A stretch of 19,548 bases of DNA from Deltaproteobacteria bacterium (GTDB lineage: Bacteria > Desulfobacterota > Binatia > UBA9968). The notes beneath the pieces are model-generated. The model was not told the DNA's origin and ran no database searches. It saw only the letters and a program-made list of their open reading frames with translations. The DNA lies in contig JAHFAP010000029.1 of the NCBI GenBank assembly GCA_023250495.1, forward strand, positions 1-19,548, given 5' to 3'. Below are positions 14,261 through 19,548 of the stretch, piece after piece; the stretch's first letter is position 1, and every line of letters begins with the position of its first letter. Made by a program: the position numbers and the translations under genes.

Positions 14261-15208
14261 TTAGGCGCCGATTGTGCTGCGCGGGCCATCCAGGGTTGCG
14301 GTCATCCGCGCCACCTGTCCGGTCGCGAACATGAACATGGCAGCATCGTCTACGTAATCCATGTAATTCATGAACATATCGCCGTTCGGCCCGTTGCCGC
14401 AAGTTATGTGCGGGAAGTGCGGCTTGCCGAAGTTCGGCATTTGCTGATTCGGCGTATCGTCAACAAAGTCGGTCCCCTCGCAGTGCGCCGTGTCCCCCCA
14501 AATGTGGTGCAGGTTAAGCCAATGTCCAATCTCGTGTGTCGCAGTCCGCCCGCGATTGAATGGAGCGCTCGCCGTGCCGTTCCTGCCAAACGCAGTGTTG
14601 AGGATGACGACCCCGTCGGTTTTCGGCGGGCCGCCTGGAAATTGTGCATAACCGAGTAGACCGCCGCCGAGAGTGCACACCCAGATGTTTAAGTATTTGT
14701 TGCTCGGCCACGAGTTGACTCCGCCCGTGGTTGACGATTTCACAGAGTTGTCGTCGCCGAATGACGCCCGATTCGTGTGAGTTCGCGTGATGCCTGTTGT
14801 CGGGTTGCCGTTCGGGTCTTTTGACGCAAGAGCGAACTGGATGTTCGCATCGGTTACAAGCCCACCCCACACGGCGGGCGTATGGCTTCTGTCCGGGTTC
14901 TTGGCCCGATAGTCTTTATTCAGGACCGCGATCTGGCTCTTAATCTGAGCGTCGGAAATGTTCTCGGATGCGGTGTTGAAAACAACGTGAACGACAACCG
15001 GGATAGTAGTCGGCCCCCCTGTTCGGGCGGCTATGCCGGACGCCATTCTTCGAGCAACTAAACGCTCCATGTCGAGCAGATTCTGACGGAAGCTAGGGTA
15101 TTGCTCAAGAAGTCTGTGATGCACGGCCATCGTGCCGCATTGACGTCTTCGCGGCACGCTTTTCGCCCTCTTAGCCCCGCCGTTTTTGCGTTTGGCTTTT
15201 GCTTTCAT
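14261..15208 (-). CDS. M43-family (pappalysin/cytophagalysin type) zinc metalloprotease
   Basis: A 315-residue metzincin. Zinc motif HEIGHWLNLHH (225-235, ligands H225, H229, H235, general base E226), Met-turn NYMDY with M283, and C243 and C270 placed for the usual disulfide. RRRQCGTM at 20-27 is a Cys-switch-like prosegment (C24), as in ulilysin-type zymogens, followed by IPVVVHVVF, the start of the catalytic domain. The family cleaves proteins outside the cell. Here the first 22 residues are Lys/Arg-rich with no hydrophobic stretch, so no signal peptide is visible. The start is supported by AAGGAGGTGA 5 nt before ATG 15208, an excellent site. Composition is lower in GC than the flanking genes. 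Substrate unknown. Confidence 0.9.
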   Translation of the reverse strand: MKAKAKRKNGGAKRAKSVPRRRQCGTMAVHHRLLEQYPSFRQNLLDMERLVARRMASGIAARTGGPTTIPVVVHVVFNTASENISDAQIKSQIAVLNKDYRAKNPDRSHTPAVWGGLVTDANIQFALASKDPNGNPTTGITRTHTNRASFGDDNSVKSSTTGGVNSWPSNKYLNIWVCTLGGGLLGYAQFPGGPPKTDGVVILNTAFGRNGTASAPFNRGRTATHEIGHWLNLHHIWGDTAHCEGTDFVDDTPNQQMPNFGKPHFPHITCGNGPNGDMFMNYMDYVDDAAMFMFATGQVARMTATLDGPRSTIGA

Positions 15209-15585
15209 AGTTTCACCTCCTTATAGTGACAAGTCTGTAATTGTTATTCGACCGATGATCTAAACGCTTGCACGCGGCGATCATCTTTTCACAAGCAAAC
15301 TTTGGTCGTGCCGAGCGAGCGCCTAACTATTGAGTCTACTGCTTGATTCCTGCAGCCTAATTCTGAAATCCCTATAACCGAATAAGAGCGAAAATCGTTT
15401 GCAATATCCCTCATTCATGATAACCTTGTCAAGGCCTCTCTCTTCAACAAACACTACTGAACTTGCAGCCTACCTTTTTGAGCCGGATTGAGGAAACGCT
15501 ACACCAGGCCAGTTGAAAATATCGCATGGTTTTCTCTAATGTCCTCCGGCCAGAATCGCTTGTATTCCAAGGCAAAATATCTTTA
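15209..15585. other. AT-richer non-coding region upstream of the M43 gene
   Basis: About 380 bp with no supported gene. Directly upstream of the protease lies a 7-bp inverted repeat GATGATC/GATCATC (15254-15260 and 15279-15285), a possible operator. Short minus-strand frames near 15444-15570 are broken by stops and unrecognised; they could be a decayed gene. The base composition differs from both flanks. Confidence 0.5.
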
Positions 15586-15812
15586 CTAATACAAACGTGT
15601 TTACAAATGTAACGTAATACCGCGCTGGGAGCATGGAGAGGAGTGAGCCTGAAGGCCGTGGGCACAGGGACGTAAAGGTTCCGGCAGGCCCTGACCGATG
15701 GAGTAATCACCCTAAGGGGCCGGGGCGGCGGCCCTCAAGGCACCGGCCTATTGACCACGGCCGGAAGGCTTGCTCCTCTCCAATGTCAACTTACTTAATG
15801 CGTTTGTATTAG
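15586..15812. repeat. Perfect 12-bp inverted repeat flanking the structured RNA segment
   Basis: CTAATACAAACG at 15586-15597 and its exact complement CGTTTGTATTAG at 15801-15812, separated by 203 bp. The right arm ends 5 nt before the dtd ATG. It may be the outer stem of the RNA, the ends of a small mobile or decayed element, or paired operator sites. Confidence 0.8.
15634..15782 (+). ncRNA. Candidate structured non-coding RNA, class unassigned
   Basis: The two ends pair over 22 bp in three blocks: 15634-15643 with 15773-15782 (10 bp), 15647-15650 with 15766-15769 (4 bp), 15654-15661 with 15755-15762 (8 bp). The blocks are separated by two symmetric 3x3 internal loops. One loop is GAA opposite GGA, able to form stacked G-A pairs, which favours the plus strand. 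The 93-nt core holds CAGGG/CCCTG (15665-15669 and 15689-15693) and GGCCGG/CCGGCC (15718-15723 and 15743-15748), plus alternative pairings such as GGGCC/GGCCC that could form a pseudoknot. No coding frame fits. Not 6S, SRP, tmRNA or RNase P by motif. It has the size and multi-stem look of HEARO/OMEGA-type RNAs, but no HNH/IscB gene is near and I cannot confirm the class. Confidence 0.55.
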
Positions 15813-15817
15813 ATACC

Positions 15818-16255
15818 ATGCGACTTCTCGTTCAGAGGATCAAAGAGGCAAAGGTGAGCGTGGGCGGTGAGGAGATCGGCAAGGTGGGAGCCGGGCTGTG
15901 CCTCTTTCTCGGGATCGCCAAAGGAGACACCACGGAGAATGCCGATGCGCTGGCGGAAAAGATCGCGGAGCTGAGAATCTTTGAAGACGAAAATGGAAAG
16001 ATGAATCGTTCTGTGAGAGATGTCCAGGGGGAGATCCTGGTCGTTTCGGAATTCACCCTCCACGGAGACTGCTCGAAGGGAAGACGGCCTTCTTTCAGCC
16101 AGGCGGCGCCGCCGGAGGCGGCTGAGCCGCTTTACGACTACTTCGTCCAAAGGCTGAAGGATCTAGGTCTTAAAGTCGCCACGGGAAAATTCCAGGCGAA
16201 GATGGAAGTGAGTCTAATCAACGACGGTCCGGTCACCTTTATCTTGGATACTTGA
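15818..16255 (+). CDS. dtd: D-aminoacyl-tRNA deacylase Dtd
   Basis: Hydrolyses D-amino acids (and glycine) mischarged on tRNA, a cytoplasmic proofreading dimer. The 145 residues match the family. N-terminal MRLLVQRIKEAKVSV is typical and fixes the start at ATG 15818; the frame is open further upstream but that part is not family-like. The C-terminal Gly-cisPro motif NDGPVTFILDT (135-145) is intact. The other signature reads SEFTL (77-81), with Glu in place of the usual Gln of SQFTL. No ribosome-binding site is visible before the ATG; instead the right arm of a 12-bp inverted repeat lies 5 nt upstream. The stop is 2 nt before the trmL start. Confidence 0.94.
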   Translation: MRLLVQRIKEAKVSVGGEEIGKVGAGLCLFLGIAKGDTTENADALAEKIAELRIFEDENGKMNRSVRDVQGEILVVSEFTLHGDCSKGRRPSFSQAAPPEAAEPLYDYFVQRLKDLGLKVATGKFQAKMEVSLINDGPVTFILDT

Positions 16256-16257
16256 TC

Positions 16258-16710
16258 ATGCATGTCGTTCTATTCCAGCCCGAGATTCCTCAGAATACCG
16301 GAAGCATCTCCCGGCTCTGTGCGGCAACCAACACCCCGCTCCATCTTGTCGCGCCGCTCGGATTCAAGATCGACGACAAACATCTCAAACGGGCCGGTCT
16401 CGATTATTGGCCCTACGTGGATGTCCGTCTTCATGACTCCTGGGAGGATTTCCTGCGCAAGCATCGGGCAGGCTCCTTGCTCTTCTTCTCGAAAAAAGCC
16501 GTTCGGTCTTACACGCAGGCACATTACCAGGAAGCAGATTTTCTTGTCTTCGGCCCGGAGACGCGAGGTCTGCCGCAGGATTTACTGGACGCGCACCAGG
16601 ATCGAGCCTTCCGTATTCCTATGATGGGCGAGGGGGTTCGCAGCCTCAACCTCTCCAACGCGGTTTCCATCGTGCTCTACGAAGCGCTGAGGCAGTTGGG
16701 AAAAGTCTGA
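16258..16710 (+). CDS. trmL: tRNA (cytidine/uridine-2'-O)-methyltransferase TrmL (SPOUT family)
   Basis: Methylates the ribose of the wobble base 34 in certain tRNA-Leu species using S-adenosylmethionine. 150 residues, standard for TrmL/YibK. Motifs: N-terminal MHVVLFQPEIPQNTGSISRLC, the cofactor-binding trefoil-knot motifs VFGPETRGLP and IPMMGEGVRSLNLSNAVSIVLYEALRQ. ATG 16258 is preferred over the in-frame TTG at 16252 because MHVVLFQPEIPQNTG is the usual family start. It begins 2 nt after the dtd stop, so the two tRNA-quality genes are translationally coupled. Confidence 0.95.
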   Translation: MHVVLFQPEIPQNTGSISRLCAATNTPLHLVAPLGFKIDDKHLKRAGLDYWPYVDVRLHDSWEDFLRKHRAGSLLFFSKKAVRSYTQAHYQEADFLVFGPETRGLPQDLLDAHQDRAFRIPMMGEGVRSLNLSNAVSIVLYEALRQLGKV

Positions 16711-16717
16711 GGGGGGC

Positions 16718-16746
16718 TTGACGTCATCACGGAATATGATTATCTA
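16718..16746 (+). promoter_or_regulatory. Candidate promoter for the NEW3-ABC exporter operon
   Basis: -35 TTGACG (16718-16723), 17-bp spacer, weak -10 TATCTA (16741-16746), about 34 nt before ATG 16781. The -35 overlaps a perfect palindrome TGACGTCA (16719-16726) that could be an operator. Confidence 0.35.
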
Positions 16747-16780
16747 ACACCACAAATCAGAGTCACGGGGGGTTGATATT

Positions 16781-18025
16781 ATGAGGTTGGAAGTGCTGAA
16801 GCAGAAGCGTTTGCTCGCTCCGTTTCTTGTCGGGTGCTTGTCTCTGCTGCTCTTCTTCGCCCACACGGGGTTGCCGATTTTCGCCGCTGAAACGCAGACT
16901 GAAAAGAAAGAAACTGCCGAGCCGAAGGAATCTTTTAACCTGATTCTGCCCTACACGGACATAACGGTCGGCCAGGGGCAGGAAGTCACCATGGACACGG
17001 AGGTTGTCAACCGCACGAAGAATCCGGTCCAGGTCGGGCTATCGATAGAAGGGGCTCCCCAGGGATGGGAAGTAGGGTTCAACTCACGCTACCCGAGCTA
17101 TCCCGTCCGCTCTGTCATGGTCCAAGGGGAGAAGTCGCAGACGATCGAGTTCAAGGCCAAGGTCCCTGACAACACCAAACCCGGCAACTATGAAACGAAA
17201 GTCAGCGCCAAGGACGATAGCGGAAAAACCAGCTACACGGAAAAGATCGTCTTTCGCGTGACCTCCAAGAAGGTCGAGACCGGAGGGTTGAAGCTCACCA
17301 GCCAGTACCCGGTCTTGACCACCCCGTCGGGTCAAACCCTGAAATTCACCGTGGACCTGAAAAACGAGACCAATAAGCCGCTGACCGCCTCCCTGGTCGC
17401 GCAGGCGCCCACCGGATGGGCGGTGCGCTTTAAACCGCAATTCGGCGACACGCAGATCTCTTCGATCCAGCTCAAGGAGAACGCGACAGAGACGTTGAGC
17501 CTGGAGATCGACTCGCCGGCGCGGGCGGACGCCGCCGAATACCCGCTCACAGTCCGGGCGCGCGCGGGCGCGTTCGAAGCCTCAACAAATCTAAAGGTCA
17601 CGCTGAGGGGAGTCACTGACCTCAAAATGGGCACCGCGAGCGGCACGCTCAACACGTCAGTTACAGCAGGACAGAAAACCCCGGTTCCTTTTCTCGTGGC
17701 CAACGCCGGAACCGCGCCTGTCCGCAACCTCGCCTTCATCACTAAAAAGCCAGACAAATGGACCATAGACTTCAAGCCGGACAAGATCGACAGCCTGAAT
17801 CCCGGAGAGGTGCGGGAGATCTCGATGGAAATCACCGCGCCCGCGCGGGCCATAGCAGGCGACTATGCGATCACGGTTGCTGCCAACAGCGCGGACACCA
17901 ACAAATCCGTCGACTTCAGAGTGACGGTTTCAACTGCGACGCTGTGGGGCTGGATCGGCGCAGCGATTGTGGCTGCCGTGGTCTTGGGGCTCGGGATTGT
18001 TTTTGTCCGCTTGGGCCGGCGATGA
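16781..18025 (+). CDS. Exported membrane-anchored protein with three NEW3-type repeats (COG1470-like)
   Basis: 414 residues. An N-terminal signal sequence (basic KQKR, hydrophobic 11-36, likely cleavage after IFAA) leads to an outside region of three repeated beta-sandwich domains at about 52-165, 175-280 and 282-385, each of the NEW3 type with phrases such as QGWEVGFN, TGWAVRFKP and DKWTIDFKP and ending in a GNYETKV/AEYPLTV/GDYAITV strand. A C-terminal helix (389-410) and LGRR anchor it in the membrane. An LVGC (17-20) lipobox-like match exists but hydrophobic residues continue after it, so lipidation is unlikely. It overlaps the ABC ATPase gene by 4 nt (ATGA), so it is probably the extracytoplasmic part of that transporter or its substrate-presenting partner. 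GGGGGG lies about 9 nt before the start. Confidence 0.85.
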   Translation: MRLEVLKQKRLLAPFLVGCLSLLLFFAHTGLPIFAAETQTEKKETAEPKESFNLILPYTDITVGQGQEVTMDTEVVNRTKNPVQVGLSIEGAPQGWEVGFNSRYPSYPVRSVMVQGEKSQTIEFKAKVPDNTKPGNYETKVSAKDDSGKTSYTEKIVFRVTSKKVETGGLKLTSQYPVLTTPSGQTLKFTVDLKNETNKPLTASLVAQAPTGWAVRFKPQFGDTQISSIQLKENATETLSLEIDSPARADAAEYPLTVRARAGAFEASTNLKVTLRGVTDLKMGTASGTLNTSVTAGQKTPVPFLVANAGTAPVRNLAFITKKPDKWTIDFKPDKIDSLNPGEVREISMEITAPARAIAGDYAITVAANSADTNKSVDFRVTVSTATLWGWIGAAIVAAVVLGLGIVFVRLGRR

Positions 18026-18954
18026 ACGCTGTTATCGAAACCAGCAGCCTGACCAAGCGCTACCGCGACCTGGTCGCAGTCAGCGAACTCAACTTTAAGG
18101 TTGAGGAGGGAGAGATTTTCGGCTTTCTCGGGCCTAACGGTGCCGGCAAGACCACGACCATCTTGATGCTGTTGGGCTTGAGCGAGCCCACCAGCGGAGA
18201 GGTCAGGGTTTGCGGCTTCGATCCTGCCCGGCAACCGTTGCAGGTAAAAAAACGCGTCGGCTATCTGCCGGAGAATCCCGGCTTCTACGAGGATCTAACC
18301 GGTCGGGAAAACCTTCTTTATATCGCTCGCCTGAATCGCATCCCCGAGCCGGAGGCCGATCGCAGGATCCAGCAGATGTTGGAACAGGTCGGCCTGGCCG
18401 ATGATGGGAACCGCAGCGTTAAAGAATACTCGCGTGGAATGAAGCAGCGGCTTGGGATTGCAGAGGTTCTGGTCAAGGAGCCGCAAGTGCTCGTCCTCGA
18501 CGAGCCTACGCTGGGGCTCGACCCCGATGGAGCGGTTCGCGTCCTTGAACTCATTACCGGGCTCAGCCGTGAGCGGGGCCTCACGGTGCTGCTCTCGTCC
18601 CATCTCCTTCATCAGGTGCAGCAGATCTGTCATCGCGTGGGCATCATCGTCAAGGGGAGACTGATTGTTGAGGGAGACGTGGACCAGCTCGGAAGCGCCA
18701 TCTTCAAGGAGCGCCAGTGGAATTTTCTGCTGGAGGTGGATGGCCGCACGGATGGGATGGAAAATGAGCTGCGCGCGCTTCACGGGGTTGCGGCCATTGA
18801 GCGGCGCAGCCGAGGCTGGTTCCTGTGCTGCACCAAGGACGTGCGGCCGGAGGTGGTGTCGCTCGTGGCCAGAAGAGGTCTCTCCCTGCTCCAACTTCGC
18901 TCCGAGGATGCGACTCTCGAAGAGATTTACTTGAAGTATTTTCGTGAGGCATAA
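18022..18954 (+). CDS. ABC transporter ATP-binding protein (ABC-2 exporter type)
   Basis: 310 residues. Walker A GPNGAGKTT (37-45), Q-loop region GYLPENPGFY with the usual Gln replaced by Glu (common in this subfamily), signature YSRGMKQRLGIAEVL (135-149), Walker B VLVLDEPTLGLDP (155-167), H-loop H193. The last 90 residues form the accessory domain seen in CcmA/NosF-like exporters. The start ATG 18022 overlaps the NEW3 gene stop; a longer upstream reading is a shadow of that gene. It powers the permease that follows 3 nt downstream. The cargo is unknown. Confidence 0.95.
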   Translation: MNAVIETSSLTKRYRDLVAVSELNFKVEEGEIFGFLGPNGAGKTTTILMLLGLSEPTSGEVRVCGFDPARQPLQVKKRVGYLPENPGFYEDLTGRENLLYIARLNRIPEPEADRRIQQMLEQVGLADDGNRSVKEYSRGMKQRLGIAEVLVKEPQVLVLDEPTLGLDPDGAVRVLELITGLSRERGLTVLLSSHLLHQVQQICHRVGIIVKGRLIVEGDVDQLGSAIFKERQWNFLLEVDGRTDGMENELRALHGVAAIERRSRGWFLCCTKDVRPEVVSLVARRGLSLLQLRSEDATLEEIYLKYFREA

Positions 18955-18957
18955 ACG

Positions 18958-19548
18958 ATGAGTGTAGTTTTTTGGAAAGAGCTTGCCGACCACTTCAGCA
19001 GCCGTCGCTTCATGATTCTCTTGGCCATCATCGTGCTCACCGGCGTGTGGGCGATCTACGCGTCGGGCCAATCGATACGGCAGGATGCCGAGAGCGCGCC
19101 GGTGGAATTTGTTTTCCTCTTGCTTGTCACTTCGCAGAGCGGCGGCCTCCTGTCGCTCGCGACCTTTCTCGGACTTCTCGGCCCGCTGGTGGGCATCATG
19201 CTGGGATTTGATGCTATCAGCGGGGAATACGCGCGTGGGACTCTAAGCCGGGTCCTGTCCCAGCCTATCTATCGCGATAGCCTCATCAACGGAAAGTTTC
19301 TCGCCGGGCTCGCTACTGTGGCAACCCTCTGGGCCTCGATTCTGCTGCTGGTAATAGGCTTGGGGATCACTCTGGTGGGTTTTCCGCCTAACGCTGAAGA
19401 GCTCTGGCGGATGCTCATCTTCACCGTCGTGGGAATCTTTTACGTCGGCTTCTGGCTCGCCCTGGCGCTGCTTTTTTCGCTGCTGTTCCAGCGCACCGTA
19501 ACCGCCGCTTTAGGATCGTTGGCGCTCTGGCTTTTCCTTGCGATCTTC
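18958..19548 (+). CDS. ABC-2 type transporter permease (3' end cut by window edge)
   Basis: 197 residues are visible and the frame is open at the window end. It starts MSVVFWKELADHFSSRRFMILL, then a membrane helix, an outside loop (QSIRQDAESAPVEF), and GIMLGFDAISGEYARGTLSRVLSQPIYRDSLINGKFLA, the classic ABC-2/NosY permease segment where the cytoplasmic coupling region sits. Further helices at about 122-142 and 153-175 follow. It begins 3 nt after the ATPase stop and is surely the same operon. Confidence 0.92.
   Translation, partial: MSVVFWKELADHFSSRRFMILLAIIVLTGVWAIYASGQSIRQDAESAPVEFVFLLLVTSQSGGLLSLATFLGLLGPLVGIMLGFDAISGEYARGTLSRVLSQPIYRDSLINGKFLAGLATVATLWASILLLVIGLGITLVGFPPNAEELWRMLIFTVVGIFYVGFWLALALLFSLLFQRTVTAALGSLALWLFLAIF

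Noticed and set aside
15444..15710. Minus-strand 88-codon frame across the spacer and the RNA segment
   Set aside because: It runs antisense through the strongly paired RNA region, has no ribosome-binding site and no family resemblance.
15634..15782. Reading the structured segment as 6S RNA, SRP RNA or a c-di-GMP riboswitch
   Set aside because: The signature bases of these classes (6S central bulge pattern, SRP GGAA tetraloop region, GEMM tetraloop-receptor order) are not present in the right arrangement, though stray phrases look similar.
15209..15817. A complete insertion sequence or IscB locus
   Set aside because: No transposase or HNH nuclease frame is present; only the inverted repeat and structured segment remain, so a mobile origin is speculation.

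Overview
The window looks like a piece of a GC-rich chromosome from an uncultured Gram-negative bacterium. An Lgt, a UDP-sugar dehydrogenase, an undecaprenyl-lipid cluster and the prkA-yeaH/yhbH-spoVR operon are all present. GTG and TTG starts are used, and a perfect GGGGCGG-type palindrome sits between convergent genes. A deltaproteobacterial, Binatota-like or NC10-like lineage is only a guess; nothing here fixes the taxonomy. No tRNA, rRNA, CRISPR array, integrase or intact insertion sequence was seen.

Layout. Positions 1-2318 (minus strand): FmdB-type zinc-ribbon protein, translationally coupled WbpA-like UDP-sugar dehydrogenase, then the start of a membrane protein with a PDZ-like loop that runs off the edge. 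Positions 2612-6020 (plus): DedA, UppP, and an unusual PAP2 phosphatase/ArnT-like glycosyltransferase fusion. These look like a unit for recycling and using undecaprenyl phosphate. Positions 6021-6607: a long leader with a candidate promoter, a possible leader ORF and a hairpin over the prkA ribosome-binding site. Positions 6608-11235: the starvation/sporulation-associated trio PrkA, YeaH/YhbH and SpoVR/YcgB, followed by an enlarged shikimate dehydrogenase-like protein (11288-12400). Convergent to it, after the palindrome, is lgt (minus). A single-domain response regulator (plus) follows.

Positions 13920-15817 are the accessory-looking part. They hold a metzincin M43 protease with a Cys-switch but no visible signal peptide, a small conserved-looking partner gene, about 380 bp of AT-richer non-coding DNA, and a strongly base-paired segment (15634-15782). 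That segment reads like a structured non-coding RNA and is bracketed by a perfect 12-bp inverted repeat. Housekeeping genes then resume: dtd and trmL, with trmL starting 2 nt after dtd ends. The window closes with a NEW3-repeat exported protein coupled to an ABC exporter (ATPase plus truncated permease).

The strongest candidates for something undescribed are the structured RNA with its flanking inverted repeat, the PAP2-glycosyltransferase fusion that appears to lack the usual catalytic loop, and the apparently non-exported M43 protease pair.
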